Below, in pieces: positions 23,731 through 33,095 of a stretch of DNA of 64,000 nt (position 1 is the stretch's first letter; each line of letters opens with the position of its first letter). Source of the stretch: Erythrobacter sp. (GTDB lineage: Bacteria; Pseudomonadota; Alphaproteobacteria; Sphingomonadales; Sphingomonadaceae). The stretch covers positions 868,001 to 932,000 of the forward strand of contig CP073261.1 in the NCBI GenBank assembly GCA_019739335.1, given 5' to 3'. Made by a program: the position numbers and the translations under genes. The notes under the pieces were generated by a model, which did not search any database, was not told the DNA's origin, and worked only from the letters and a program-made list of their open reading frames with translations.

Positions 23731-23750
23731 AATTTCATCTATACGAATTT
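23731..23750. promoter_or_regulatory. WATTTC-N8-GAAWTW operator, copy 2 (hydrolase-ligM / metF divergent promoter)
   Basis: AATTTCATCTATACGAATTT, imperfect 6-base arms around an 8-base centre. It lies in the 124-base gap between the hydrolase gene (start 23708, minus) and metF (start 23833, plus). Fifteen of 20 bases agree with the site before the MetE-like gene. Confidence 0.6.
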
Positions 23751-23832
23751 CAGCGTCTGGGCTAGAGGCTTTTGTGAAGAGTCGGCGGGCCGGAACAGCT
23801 CCAGCCGAAGCGGCGAGAGGAGACTGCACGCG

Positions 23833-24705
23833 ATGTCCTACGAGACGATCCATCCCAACTGGGAAAAGCCCATGGCGAACATGGTGGACGGCTATTCGCT
23901 GGAAATGACCGCCAAGGAGCTCGAAGGCCTGCGCGAAGCCGCCCCGCTGATCGTGCCCAAGACGCAGATCGCCGTCACTTTCCTTCCCGGTGAGGAAATC
24001 GAACAGCGCATCGAAGCGAGTTGCCTGGTGCGCGAACTGGGGTTCGAACCGATCACCCACGTGTCCGCCCGCCGGATCAAGTCGCACGAGGAACTGGATT
24101 ACTACCTCGCCCAGACCTCCCAGCGCGCGCAGGCCAAGCGCATCTTCGTGATCGCAGGCGACCCCCCCGAACCCGAAGGGCCGTTCTCGGACAGCCTGCA
24201 GATCATCGAGACCGGCCTGCTGGAGAAGTATGGCTACGAGGTAATCGGCGTCGGCGGTCATCCGGAAGGGCATCCGAACAACAATCCCGACGAATTGTGG
24301 ACGTGGATGGAGCGCAAGCTCGATGCCATCCGCGCCCACGGGATGACCCCGCTAGTGGTCACCCAGTTCGCTTTCGATGACGATGCGATCGTCGCCTGGC
24401 TGGCGGAAATGCGAAGCCGAGGGATCGACGTGCCGGTGCGGCTCGGCGTGCCCGGTCCCGCCGGGATCAAGCGGCTGCTCGGCTTTGCCAAGCGCTGCGG
24501 CGTGGGCGCTTCGGCCAACGTGATGAAGAAGTACGGCATTTCAATCACCAACCTGCTCGGCACTGCGGGGCCGGACAAGCTGGTGGACAGCCTTGCCGAG
24601 AAACTTGACGAACGGCATGGGCGTGTGCGCCTGCATTTCTACCCCTTCGGTGCGCTGCGCGCGTCCGCCGAATGGATCAACGATTACGACGCGCGCCACC
24701 AGTAG
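23833..24705 (+). CDS. metF: methylenetetrahydrofolate reductase
   Basis: A 290-residue flavoprotein of the MTHFR family, smaller than a eukaryotic MTHFR and about the size of E. coli MetF. Recognisable pieces are VTFLPGEEIEQRI, the folate-domain PITHVSARRIKSHEELD, RIFVIAGDPPEPEGPFSDSLQII, VGGHPEGHPNN and TQFAFDDDAIVAWL. In methylotrophic or demethylating sphingomonads MetF runs in reverse, oxidising 5-methyl-THF from LigM to 5,10-methylene-THF. It is followed 35 bases on by folD, and the hydrolase-ligM genes diverge upstream. The ATG at 23833 has GAGGAG about ten bases before it; a second ATG (MANMVDG) lies 13 codons in. It is likely regulated through the site at 23731. Confidence 0.88.
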   Translation: MSYETIHPNWEKPMANMVDGYSLEMTAKELEGLREAAPLIVPKTQIAVTFLPGEEIEQRIEASCLVRELGFEPITHVSARRIKSHEELDYYLAQTSQRAQAKRIFVIAGDPPEPEGPFSDSLQIIETGLLEKYGYEVIGVGGHPEGHPNNNPDELWTWMERKLDAIRAHGMTPLVVTQFAFDDDAIVAWLAEMRSRGIDVPVRLGVPGPAGIKRLLGFAKRCGVGASANVMKKYGISITNLLGTAGPDKLVDSLAEKLDERHGRVRLHFYPFGALRASAEWINDYDARHQ

Positions 24706-24740
24706 GCGCAGCGTCAAGCGACAAGGCCGGGAAAGTACCA

Positions 24741-25664
24741 ATGGCACAGATTATCGACGGCCACGCAGTCGCGCGCCAGCTCGACGAGGAAACCTGGGCA
24801 CAGGTGCAGGAATTGCTGGCGGCGGGCCACCCCGCCCCCGGCCTGACGGTGATCCTGGTCGGTGAAGATCCGGCGAGCGAAGTCTATGTCCGCCGCAAGA
24901 TCGCCGCCTGCAAGAAAGTCGGCATCCAGTCCACCGAACACCGCCTGCCTGCCAGCACCTCGCAGGATGCGCTGCTGACACTGATCGCGCGGCTCAATGC
25001 CGATCCCGAAATCCACGGTATCCTCTGCCAGGTGCCACTGCCCGAACATATCGATACGCGGCTGGTGCTGCGCTCGATCAGCCCGGACAAGGATGTCGAC
25101 GGTTTCCACCCGGTCAATGTCGGGCGGCTCTCCACCGGTACCGGCGGCATCGTGCCCTGCACCCCGCTGGGCGTGATGAAGCTGATCGCCACGGTCATCC
25201 CGGATCTGACCGGAAAGGACGTGGTGGTGATCGGCAAGTCGAACATTGTCGGCAAGCCGGTGGCGAACCTGCTGCTCGATGCCGAAGCGACAGTGACCGT
25301 CACCCATATCAACACCGCAGGCCTGCCCGAAATCTGCCGACAGGCCGATGTCATCGTTGCTGCAGCCGGTGCGCCCGAACTGGTGCGCGGCCACTGGGTG
25401 AAGGATGGCGCGGTGCTGATCGATGTCGGCATTACCCGCATTGCGGGCGAGGATGGCAAGACCCGGCTGGTTGGCGATATTGCCTTCAACGAAGTGCAGC
25501 ACGCGCTGGCCGTCACACCCGTTCCCGGCGGCGTCGGGCCGATGACCATCGCCTGCCTGCTCGCCAACACCGTGCAGGCGGCGCGCAATCTGATGGTCGA
25601 ACCGGCGCAGCGCGGGGACGACTACGCCGACGCGCCCGACCGCAGCATGTATACCGCAGGCTAG
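24741..25664 (+). CDS. folD: bifunctional methylenetetrahydrofolate dehydrogenase/cyclohydrolase, first copy
   Basis: A 307-residue complete FolD. The active-site Y-x-x-x-K is YVRRK with Lys53, followed by [20 protein letters not shown], the loop PCTPLGV, the nucleotide turn [14 protein letters not shown] and the C-terminal [10 protein letters not shown]. It oxidises 5,10-methylene-THF to methenyl-THF with NAD(P) and hydrolyses it to 10-formyl-THF. Compared with E. coli FolD it has a tail of about 20 extra residues (EPAQRGDDYADAPDRSMYTAG). It lies 35 bases after metF and 46 before a second folD. The likely job is to drain methylene-THF made by LigM plus MetF. GGGAAAG precedes the ATG. Confidence 0.92.
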   Translation: MAQIIDGHAVARQLDEETWAQVQELLAAGHPAPGLTVILVGEDPASEVYVRRKIAACKKVGIQSTEHRLPASTSQDALLTLIARLNADPEIHGILCQVPLPEHIDTRLVLRSISPDKDVDGFHPVNVGRLSTGTGGIVPCTPLGVMKLIATVIPDLTGKDVVVIGKSNIVGKPVANLLLDAEATVTVTHINTAGLPEICRQADVIVAAAGAPELVRGHWVKDGAVLIDVGITRIAGEDGKTRLVGDIAFNEVQHALAVTPVPGGVGPMTIACLLANTVQAARNLMVEPAQRGDDYADAPDRSMYTAG

Positions 25665-25710
25665 GGCCGCGCCCTTGCCAATCCGCACTAGCTGGTGAAC
25701 AAGCCGCTGC

Positions 25711-26571
25711 ATGGCGGAACGGATCGATGGCGCGGCAATCGCGCGCAAGCTGGACGAGGCAACTGCGGCGGACGTCGCCCGGATGATCGCCCAGGGCGGC
25801 CCGCAACCCGGCCTGGCCGTAGTGCTGGTGGGCCATGATCCGGCGAGCGAAGTCTATGTCGGGCACAAGATCACCGCCTGCGCCCGCGTAGGGATCGCCA
25901 GCTTCGCCCATCGCCTGCCCGCCGATACCTCGCAGGCCGACCTGCTGGCCCTGATCGACCGTCTCAATGCCGATCCGGCAGTTCACGGCATCCTCTGCCA
26001 GGTGCCGCTCCCTGCCCATATCGACACCGATCTGGTGCTACAGGCCATCGATCCGGACAAGGACGTGGACGGTTTCCACCCCGTCAACGCGGGGCGGCTG
26101 GCCACCGGGGTCAAGGGACTGGTGCCCTGTACACCGCGGGGCGTGATGGTGCTGTTGCGCTCGGTCCTGCCCGATCTGGCGGGGCTGGACGCTCTGGTGA
26201 TCGGCCGTTCGAACATCGTCGGCAAGCCGGTGGCGCTGCTGCTGCTGGCGGCGGGCTGCACCGTGACGATTGCCCACAGCCGAACGCGCGACCTGCCCGC
26301 CCTCGCCCGCCGCTCGGACATTATCGTCGCGGCAGTCGGCCAGCCGCAAATGGTGAAAGGCGACTGGGTCAAGCCCGGCGCGGTGCTGATCGATGTCGGC
26401 ATTTCGCGATTGGCAGGCCCGGACGGCAAGTCACGGCTCGTCGGCGATGTGGCCTATGACGAGGTGCAGCACGCGCTTGCCGTCACGCCCGTCCCCGGAG
26501 GTGTCGGCCCGATGACCATCGCCTGCCTGCTTGCCAACACGGTGCAGGCGGCGCGCGCCCTATCGGCCTAA
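25711..26571 (+). CDS. folD: bifunctional methylenetetrahydrofolate dehydrogenase/cyclohydrolase, second copy
   Basis: A 286-residue FolD paralogue, directly after the first. All motifs are kept: YVGHK with Lys53, [41 protein letters not shown] and [10 protein letters not shown], so it should be active. It lacks the C-terminal tail of copy 1. Several runs are identical at DNA level between the copies, for example GATCCGGCGAGCGAAGTCTA in both, pointing to tandem duplication with local gene conversion. One copy may be devoted to demethylation flux and the other to housekeeping purine synthesis. The [16 protein letters not shown] difference lies in the cofactor turn. Its stop overlaps the stop of the convergent corA gene by three bases. 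Confidence 0.92.
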   Translation: MAERIDGAAIARKLDEATAADVARMIAQGGPQPGLAVVLVGHDPASEVYVGHKITACARVGIASFAHRLPADTSQADLLALIDRLNADPAVHGILCQVPLPAHIDTDLVLQAIDPDKDVDGFHPVNAGRLATGVKGLVPCTPRGVMVLLRSVLPDLAGLDALVIGRSNIVGKPVALLLLAAGCTVTIAHSRTRDLPALARRSDIIVAAVGQPQMVKGDWVKPGAVLIDVGISRLAGPDGKSRLVGDVAYDEVQHALAVTPVPGGVGPMTIACLLANTVQAARALSA

Positions 26572-27533
26572 AGCCAGCCGATCTTGCGGAAGCGGATGAA
26601 CAGCCCGCCGCAGACCAGGGCCAGCCCGCCGAGCACGTAGAAATAGCCGTACCGCCACTCCAGCTCCGGCATGAAGTCGAAGTTCATGCCGTAGATCCCC
26701 GCCACCGCCGTCGGCAAGGCTAGGATCGCCGCCCAAGCGGCAAGCTGGCGGGTAATGACGCCCTGGCGGCTCTGTTCGAGCAGGCTGGCGACTTCGAGAA
26801 TGCTCCCCAGCGTATCGATCAGCGCCCGCACCCGCGAAATGACGCGCTTGGTATCGTCGTGCACGTCGCGGAAATAGGGCCGCGCGCGGGAATCGATGGC
26901 AGGCAGTTCCACCTGCGCTAGCTTGCTCGCCATTTCCTCCATCCGCCCGCCGGTGCCTTCCAGCTGCCGCAGACCGCGCCGCAGCCGGAAAATGCGACGG
27001 ATGCGCGACTGGTCGGGGAAAGCCTCGATCGCCCCATCTTCCACCTGCGCCACGATCGCCTCCAGCTTGTCGAGCACCGGCTCGTAGCCCTCGGCGATGA
27101 AGTCGAGCAGCGCGTGGAGCACGAAATCCGGGCCTTCGACCAGCCGTTCTGGCAGCGCTTCCAGCTGGTCGCGCAGTTCCAGGTGCGGCCGCGCGCTGCC
27201 CAGCCGCACGGTGATGATGAAGTCGCGCGTCAGGAACACCGAGGTCTGCCCATAGGCCACCAGATCGCCCAGCCCGCTTTCGACCGTGCGGGCGATGACG
27301 AACAATTGCTCGCCATAGGTCTCCGCCTTGGGCGGGTGGCGCACGGTCAGCGCGTCCTCGATAGCCAAGGGATGCAGGCCGTAGGCCTTGCGCATCCGCT
27401 CCATTTCCGCTGGCGTGGGATCGACCAGCCCGACCCAGTCGAATTCGCCCTCCCCCGGCTTCCCCGCGCGCGGGCCGAGCGCGGCCTTCACCACCTTGCC
27501 TTCGCGATAGCGCTTTGCAGCCACAATAGTCAT
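26568..27533 (-). CDS. corA: CorA-family magnesium/cobalt transporter
   Basis: A 321-residue protein. The cytoplasmic part opens with a beta/alpha domain ([38 protein letters not shown]) and goes on through long helices ([30 protein letters not shown]). Two C-terminal membrane helices follow, joined by the signature [14 protein letters not shown] is the selectivity filter of CorA pentamers, and the end [10 protein letters not shown] is basic. It should carry Mg2+ (or Co2+/Ni2+) inward. It is convergent with folD copy 2 and divergent from the monooxygenase gene, 45 bases away. It shows nothing unusual in motifs or length. Confidence 0.9.
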   Translation of the reverse strand: MTIVAAKRYREGKVVKAALGPRAGKPGEGEFDWVGLVDPTPAEMERMRKAYGLHPLAIEDALTVRHPPKAETYGEQLFVIARTVESGLGDLVAYGQTSVFLTRDFIITVRLGSARPHLELRDQLEALPERLVEGPDFVLHALLDFIAEGYEPVLDKLEAIVAQVEDGAIEAFPDQSRIRRIFRLRRGLRQLEGTGGRMEEMASKLAQVELPAIDSRARPYFRDVHDDTKRVISRVRALIDTLGSILEVASLLEQSRQGVITRQLAAWAAILALPTAVAGIYGMNFDFMPELEWRYGYFYVLGGLALVCGGLFIRFRKIGWL

Positions 27534-27578
27534 AGCGGGCAGGTGACACGGCGCGCGCTTGCTGGCAATCAGGCGGGC

Positions 27579-29087
27579 ATGACAATCGACACCGACGTTT
27601 GCATCATCGGCGCAGGGCTTTCGGGCATTTCGATGGCAGGCCACATGGGGCTGCTCTGCCCCGACCGCAGCTACACCATCCTCGAACGGCGCGAGCAGAT
27701 CGGTGGGACTTGGGACCTGTTTCGCTATCCCGGCGTGCGTTCGGATTCGGACATGCACACGCTGGGGTTCGATTTCGAACCCTGGAAGCACGAGGACGCG
27801 ATTGCCGATGGCCCGGCGATCCTCGAATACCTCAACCGCATCGTCGATGAACGCGGCATCCGCCCGAACATCCGCTTCGGGCAGGAAGTGCTTTCCGCCG
27901 CCTGGGATTCCGCGCGCGCCTGCTGGACAGTGACCTCGCGCGGAGCGGACGGGCGCGAGACTGTACTCACCGCGCGCTGGCTCTATTTCGCCAGCGGATA
28001 CTATGACTACGACAATCCGCACGATGCCGACATTCCCGGCCTTGCAGACTTCGGCGGGCAGGTGGTGCATCCACAGTTCTGGCCCGACGATCTCGACTAT
28101 GCGGGCAAGAATGTCGTGGTGATCGGTTCGGGCGCCACTGCCGTCACCATCCTGCCGGTGATGGCGAAGACTGCCGCCAGCGTCACCATGCTCCAGCGCA
28201 CGCCGACGTGGATGGCTCCCGGCCCGCGCCGCGACAAGTGGAGCAAGCGGTTCGAACGCTGGTTCCCGGAGAAGTTCGCCTACTGGCTCACCCGGCAGAA
28301 GAACATTGCCCTGCGCGCCTACCTGTTCAGCCTCTCGCGCCGCAATCCGGCCAAGCTGGCGGAAAAGCTGCGCGGCCTGCTGCGTCGCTCGCTGGGCGAG
28401 GCCTACGATCCCGTGCACTTCGAACCGCCGTACAATCCGTGGGAACAGCGGCTGTGCCTGGTGCCCGATGGCGACCTGTTCAACGCGGTGAAGCGCGGCA
28501 AAGCGAAGCTGGTCACCGATCATATCGCCGGGTTCGATGCCGGCGGCGTGAAACTGCAATCGGGCGGCTACCTCCCTGCCGATCTGGTCATCACCGCCAC
28601 CGGGCTACGGATGGCACTGGCGGGCAAGGTGGCGATCAGCAAGGATGGCGCGCCGGTCGATTTCAAGGACCACTTCTTCTATCGCGGGACGATGTTCTCC
28701 AACCTGCCGAACCTGTCCTTCGTGTTCGGCTATCTCAACGCCAGTTGGACGCTGCGCGCGGATATGAATTCGCGCTACGCCTGCGAAGTGCTCAACCATA
28801 TGGCGCGGACCGGGACGGACATTGCGCTGCCCGAGCTGGCGGCTGCAGACGAGCCGGAAGCGGTCACGCCGTGGGATTACAGTTCCGGCTATCTCCAGCG
28901 CGCGATCCATCTGATGCCCAAGGTTGCGGCGGAACGCCCGTGGACGCTGCGGCACGATTACCTGGAGGACCGCCGCGATTTTCGCCAGCGCCCGGTGGCT
29001 GACGGAGTGCTGCACTTCCTCCAGGCGCCTGCCGTGGTGGCTGATGCCGAGGCAGAACCCGCAACGCAGGCGATCGCCGCCGAATGA
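27579..29087 (+). CDS. flavin-binding (Baeyer-Villiger-type) monooxygenase
   Basis: A 502-residue class B flavoprotein monooxygenase. The FAD loop is GAGLSG (11-16), the NADPH loop VIGSGATAV, and between them stands FGGQVVHPQFWP, which satisfies the Baeyer-Villiger fingerprint F-x-G-x-x-x-H-x-x-x-W. It also has GGTWDLFRYPGVRSDSDMHTLGF, as in cyclic-ketone and fatty-acid BVMO relatives (EtaA-like). It uses NADPH and O2 to insert an oxygen next to a carbonyl or to oxidise a heteroatom. The ATG 27579 is divergent from corA. Its stop overlaps the start of the CinA-like gene (ATGA). The substrate is unknown; it need not belong to the aromatic pathway. Confidence 0.87.
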   Translation: MTIDTDVCIIGAGLSGISMAGHMGLLCPDRSYTILERREQIGGTWDLFRYPGVRSDSDMHTLGFDFEPWKHEDAIADGPAILEYLNRIVDERGIRPNIRFGQEVLSAAWDSARACWTVTSRGADGRETVLTARWLYFASGYYDYDNPHDADIPGLADFGGQVVHPQFWPDDLDYAGKNVVVIGSGATAVTILPVMAKTAASVTMLQRTPTWMAPGPRRDKWSKRFERWFPEKFAYWLTRQKNIALRAYLFSLSRRNPAKLAEKLRGLLRRSLGEAYDPVHFEPPYNPWEQRLCLVPDGDLFNAVKRGKAKLVTDHIAGFDAGGVKLQSGGYLPADLVITATGLRMALAGKVAISKDGAPVDFKDHFFYRGTMFSNLPNLSFVFGYLNASWTLRADMNSRYACEVLNHMARTGTDIALPELAAADEPEAVTPWDYSSGYLQRAIHLMPKVAAERPWTLRHDYLEDRRDFRQRPVADGVLHFLQAPAVVADAEAEPATQAIAAE

Positions 29088-29848
29088 GCAGCTCCGAAAA
29101 AGTGTGGACCGCGGCGCTGGTGGTGATCGGCGACGAGATCCTGTCCGGCCGCACGCAGGACAAGAACATCGCCCAGATCGCCAGCTGGTTGCAGGTGCAG
29201 GGCATTCGCCTGCAAGAAGTGCGCGTGGTGGCGGACGATATGGCGGCCATCGGCGAGGCTGTGAACGCGCTGCGTGTGCAGCACGATTACCTCTTCACCA
29301 CCGGCGGCATCGGCCCGACGCATGACGACATAACCGTGGATGCCATTGCGGCCGCACTCGGCGTGCCGGTAGTCGTCCATCCCGAAGCGCACGACATGCT
29401 CGCAGGTTATTATGCCAACAAGCCCGGCGGGCTCACCGAAGCGCGGTTGCGGATGGCACGGGTGCCCGAAGGCGCAGGGTTGATCCCGAACCGCATGTCG
29501 GGCGCGCCGGGCATCCACGTGGGCAACATCTACGTGATGGCAGGCGTGCCGCACATCACTGCGCAGATGCTCGACGGGCTGACCGGCACGCTCGAAGGCG
29601 GCGCGCCGCTGCTCACCGAATCTGTGGGCTGCTGGACCGCCGAAAGCGAAGTGGCGGATATCCTGCGCGAAGTCGAACGCGCGCACGAAGGCGCGCAGAT
29701 CGGCAGCTACCCGTTCTTCCGCGAAGGCCGGGTTGGCGCGAATTTCGTAGTCCGTTCGACGAGCGCCGAAGTGCTGGCAAGTGCGGTGGATACGCTGTGC
29801 GAGGCACTGGGCGAAGCAGGCTTCGATTTCACTCCGGGCGGGATTTGA
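29084..29848 (+). CDS. CinA-N/MoaB-like molybdopterin-binding domain protein
   Basis: A 254-residue protein with the MoCF-biosynthesis domain of CinA (competence/damage-inducible protein A) but without the C-terminal nicotinamide-mononucleotide deamidase domain. Landmarks are LVVIGDEILSGRTQDKNIAQIA, VVADDMAAIGEAV, the glycine loop FTTGGIGPTHDDITVDAIAAALG and GNIYVMAGVPHI. The ATG overlaps the monooxygenase stop. The short form is common in alphaproteobacteria and is annotated as molybdopterin-binding, although pyrophosphatase activity on dinucleotides has been suggested for the family. Why it is coupled to the monooxygenase gene is not obvious. Confidence 0.85.
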   Translation: MSSSEKVWTAALVVIGDEILSGRTQDKNIAQIASWLQVQGIRLQEVRVVADDMAAIGEAVNALRVQHDYLFTTGGIGPTHDDITVDAIAAALGVPVVVHPEAHDMLAGYYANKPGGLTEARLRMARVPEGAGLIPNRMSGAPGIHVGNIYVMAGVPHITAQMLDGLTGTLEGGAPLLTESVGCWTAESEVADILREVERAHEGAQIGSYPFFREGRVGANFVVRSTSAEVLASAVDTLCEALGEAGFDFTPGGI

Positions 29849-29886
29849 GCGGCGCCGGGGAGCCTGGCAACTGGTGGGGCCGCTAG

Positions 29887-32832
29887 ATGGAATGGCTGTT
29901 CATCATCGGAATGGGTGCGGTGCTGGTCGGACTGTGGGGCCGGGTGCAGAAGCTCGAACGGCGGCTGCGGGACTTGCAGGAAGAGACCCGCAGCCACTGG
30001 CGTGCTTTCGCGAGCGAAGCGGTGGTGTCCGAACGCTCTCGCCCGGATGCCGAATTTGTGGGGGAACCTGAGCCGGAACCACAAGTTGAGCCGGCGCCGG
30101 AGCCCGAACCCGAGAAGACGCTCGCATGGTCCGCGCCTGCCGAAGAGCCGACGGTCTCCGAACCTCTGCCGCCTCCTGCACCGCTGGGAGCGGAGGATGT
30201 TGCACCTGCCGAGGCCGACACCAGCTACTCGTCCACAAAATTCGATTTCGAGGACATTTTCGGTCGTCGCCTGCCGATCTGGGCGGGCGGGATCGCGCTG
30301 GCGGCGGGGGGGATTTTCCTCGTCATCTACGCCATCGAACAGGGGCTGATGGGGCCGGAGGTACGCACGGCGCTCAGCTTCGTGTTCGGCCTGCTGCTGC
30401 TCGGCGCGGCGGAAGCGGCCTATCAGTTCGAGGAACGGGTCGCCGATCCGCGCGTGCGGCAGGCGCTTGCGGGCGCGGGGCTGGCGACGCTTTACGCGGC
30501 CTTCTACCTTGCCGGGGCGCAATACGGTCTGATCGGGCCGGGCTTGGCCTTTGCCGGGCTGGCGCTGGTGACGGCGGTGGCGCTGGCGCTGACTTCCCGC
30601 TTCGGCTTGCCCACCGCCGTGCTCGGCCTGCTCGGGGGTTTTGCCACCCCGGTGCTGGTGGCGAGCGAGGAAGCCAATGTTCCCGTGCTGGCTTTCTACT
30701 TGGCGCTGCTCACCGCTGGCCTTGCGCTGACCGCCAAGCGGATGGGGCAGCGCTGGCTGGGCCTGGCAGCCATGGCGGGCGGGTTCCTCTGGGGCGTACT
30801 GATGCTGGCAGGCCTGCCGAGCGAGACCGAGGATGTGGTCGCCATCGGGCTTTACCTGCTGGCGCTCGGCGCGCTGGTGCCGCTGCTGCTGGCGGACGAT
30901 GCCAAGCTGCCGCTTGCCCGGCTGGCTTCGGGCGCAATTGCGGCGGCACAGATGGGCGCACTGGTAAGCCTTGCCGGATACGACTTGCTGACCTGGGGGC
31001 TGTACCTGCTGCTTGCTGCCGCGCTGGCAGTGCTGGCGTGGCGGATCCCGGCACTGCGCCCCGCTGGCGCGCTGGTGGCGGCGGTGGGCGTGATCCTGCT
31101 GGCAACCTGGCCTGAACCCATGGTGCGCGATTTCATCGTGGTTATGGTGGGCTTCGGTGCGATCGTGCTCGGTGCGCCGCTGGGGCTGCTGTGGCGGCGG
31201 GATAGCCAGGTGCTAGAACTGGCGCAGGTGAGCCTGGGCGCGCTGGCGCTGGGCTTGGTCTGCCGTTTTCACTTCGGCAGTTCGGACAATGAGTTGTTCT
31301 TGCCCGGACTGTCAGTGGGGCTGACGATTCTGTCTGCCACCGCCGCATTGGCAGTTTGGCGTGCGTGGCTCGACGAGGCGCTCTCGCGCTATCTGGCTTT
31401 GCCAACGGCGACAGCAGCGCTGCTGTCATTCGGTGCGCTGCACGTTGTGCTGCCCGATTGGGCCGAAGTGCTGGGAGCGGTGGCTGTCACGCTGGTGCTT
31501 GCAGAAATCATGCGGCGAATGCAGGTTGCAGCGCTCGCCGCGCTGGGATGGGCAGGCGGCGTGCTGACACTGGTGACGCTTTTCTCGACCGGGGGCATTC
31601 TCGAAGAACTGTCGCGCGCTGTCGGGAACCCATACGGTGATGTGGATAGAGGCCGCGCACTGATCCGCTGGATCGCTGCCACCTTGCCCTTCGCGGCATT
31701 GGCGCTACTTGAATGGCGGCGGCGCTGGCGGCGCGCGGCGGAGATCTTGGCTGGACTATGCGGTTATGTCGTGCTGGCGCAGGTCATTCCCGCCGAATGG
31801 CTGGCGTGGACGGCGGCGCTTGTCGCGGTCGCCCTGCTCTGGTGGCAGCGCGAACGGACGGGCCTTTGGGGCGCGTTGCTGGCCGTGGCCTTGCTGTGGA
31901 GCCTGCATCCGGTGGCGATCTGGATCGGGCTGGGGTTCGAAGCGATTTCCGGCCTGCCCATGCTGGTGTCTGACCTGCCGACCTGGACCGGTGCGCTGCG
32001 CTATGTCATGCCGCTCGCACTGGCAGCGGGCTTCGCCGCATGGCGGGTTGAGGAGCGGCGCAAGCTGGCCCTCACGCTGGCGGCGCTGGCCGGGGCGGCG
32101 GGAACCGTGGTGCTGCATGTGCTCTACAAGCAGTTGTTTGCCATCGCCGACGACAGCGCCTTCGTCGCCCTTGGCATGGCCGAACGCACCGTTTGGCAAG
32201 CGCTGCTCATCGGCGGTGGCATCGCCCTCGCCCGCTTCGTCCCGCGCACGCCATGGCGCGCCACCGGCATGGCCCTGATCGCAGCCGGACTATGGCACTT
32301 CACCCTGTTCGGCTTCCTGCTGCACAACCCGCTATGGGACGCGCAGGCGACCGACGCCCTGCCGCTCGCCAACTGGCTGGCCCCAGCCTATTTGGCGGCG
32401 GGCGTGGCCGTCTGGTGGCTCACTCGCCTGCCTGAAGGGATGCTGCGCGATAGGCTCCGGCGGCTGGGTGACGGGGTGCTGATGCTGTTGATTTCCTTCT
32501 GGGCCCTGAGCGAATTGCGCCATTCCTTCGCCGGAAGCCTGCTCACTTCCGTGCCAATGAGCCAGACCGAGGACTTGCTCCGCTCCTTGCTCGGCATCGT
32601 GCTGGCGCTCGGCTTCCTGTGGTGGGGATCGCGGAACAACCAGCGCACCTGGCGGATCGGCTCGCTGGTGCTGATGCTGATCGCGGTGCTGAAGGTGTTC
32701 CTGGTCGATGCCGCGGGGCTAGAAGGACTGCTCCGGATCGCCAGCTTCCTCGCGCTGGGGGTCAGCCTGATCGGGATCGGCTGGATCTACTCGCGCCAAC
32801 TTTCCAGCCGTGTGCCGGAACCGGTCGTCTAG
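29887..32832 (+). CDS. DUF2339 multi-spanning membrane protein
   Basis: A 981-residue protein. Residues 1-20 are a first membrane helix, 21-110 an acidic Pro/Glu-rich linker (EPEPEPQVEPAPEPEPE), then about 25 hydrophobic segments to the end. Family signs are the stretch EDIFGRRLPIWAGGIALAAGGIFLVIYAIEQGLMGPEVR and AGLATLYAAFYLAGAQYGLI. A similar block near the C-terminus (GLEGLLRIASFLALGVSLIGIGWIYSRQL) closes the protein. DUF2339 proteins have no assigned function; cell-envelope roles are guessed at. The ATG lies 39 bases after the CinA-like stop. It converges with the small protein gene at 32837, four bases away. Length is typical for the family. Confidence 0.85.
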   Translation: MEWLFIIGMGAVLVGLWGRVQKLERRLRDLQEETRSHWRAFASEAVVSERSRPDAEFVGEPEPEPQVEPAPEPEPEKTLAWSAPAEEPTVSEPLPPPAPLGAEDVAPAEADTSYSSTKFDFEDIFGRRLPIWAGGIALAAGGIFLVIYAIEQGLMGPEVRTALSFVFGLLLLGAAEAAYQFEERVADPRVRQALAGAGLATLYAAFYLAGAQYGLIGPGLAFAGLALVTAVALALTSRFGLPTAVLGLLGGFATPVLVASEEANVPVLAFYLALLTAGLALTAKRMGQRWLGLAAMAGGFLWGVLMLAGLPSETEDVVAIGLYLLALGALVPLLLADDAKLPLARLASGAIAAAQMGALVSLAGYDLLTWGLYLLLAAALAVLAWRIPALRPAGALVAAVGVILLATWPEPMVRDFIVVMVGFGAIVLGAPLGLLWRRDSQVLELAQVSLGALALGLVCRFHFGSSDNELFLPGLSVGLTILSATAALAVWRAWLDEALSRYLALPTATAALLSFGALHVVLPDWAEVLGAVAVTLVLAEIMRRMQVAALAALGWAGGVLTLVTLFSTGGILEELSRAVGNPYGDVDRGRALIRWIAATLPFAALALLEWRRRWRRAAEILAGLCGYVVLAQVIPAEWLAWTAALVAVALLWWQRERTGLWGALLAVALLWSLHPVAIWIGLGFEAISGLPMLVSDLPTWTGALRYVMPLALAAGFAAWRVEERRKLALTLAALAGAAGTVVLHVLYKQLFAIADDSAFVALGMAERTVWQALLIGGGIALARFVPRTPWRATGMALIAAGLWHFTLFGFLLHNPLWDAQATDALPLANWLAPAYLAAGVAVWWLTRLPEGMLRDRLRRLGDGVLMLLISFWALSELRHSFAGSLLTSVPMSQTEDLLRSLLGIVLALGFLWWGSRNNQRTWRIGSLVLMLIAVLKVFLVDAAGLEGLLRIASFLALGVSLIGIGWIYSRQLSSRVPEPVV

Positions 32833-32836
32833 GGCC

Positions 32837-33073
32837 TCAGTTCGTCCCGCGACGCTCTTCATCTTCGGCGATTTCCTCGCGCACTTCGCGCGCGCCGCGT
32901 TCCGCGCGGGCCACGCCTGCGCGGCTGCCACCTGCATTGCGGATCGTTCCGTAGGCGAGCCCGCCCAGAAGCAAAACGGCACCGGCGCCCGCGGCAATCC
33001 GGCTATCGACCCATACCGAAAGCGCGAACACGATAGCCAGGGCGACGACGATGAAAATGATACTGTTACGCAT
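32837..33073 (-). CDS. small two-helix membrane protein, possible general-stress gene
   Basis: A 78-residue protein: two hydrophobic helices (SIIFIVVALAIVFALSVWV and AAGAGAVLLLGGLAYGTI) and a charged C-terminal tail (ARAERGAREVREEIAEDEE). I do not recognise a named family. AAAGGA lies a few bases before the ATG. Upstream, at 33096-33120 on the minus strand, a GGAAA-N16-CGTT pair resembles the promoter of the alphaproteobacterial stress sigma factor EcfG. Such small membrane proteins are common members of that regulon, so stress control is plausible but untested. Confidence 0.65.
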   Translation of the reverse strand: MRNSIIFIVVALAIVFALSVWVDSRIAAGAGAVLLLGGLAYGTIRNAGGSRAGVARAERGAREVREEIAEDEERRGTN

Positions 33074-33095
33074 GGGATTTTCCTTTCGGAGAACC

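Noticed and set aside
23751..23832. A riboswitch in the metF leader
   Set aside because: I could not build a convincing conserved fold (SAM, SAH or THF type) in this short stretch; only the palindrome at 23731 is clear.
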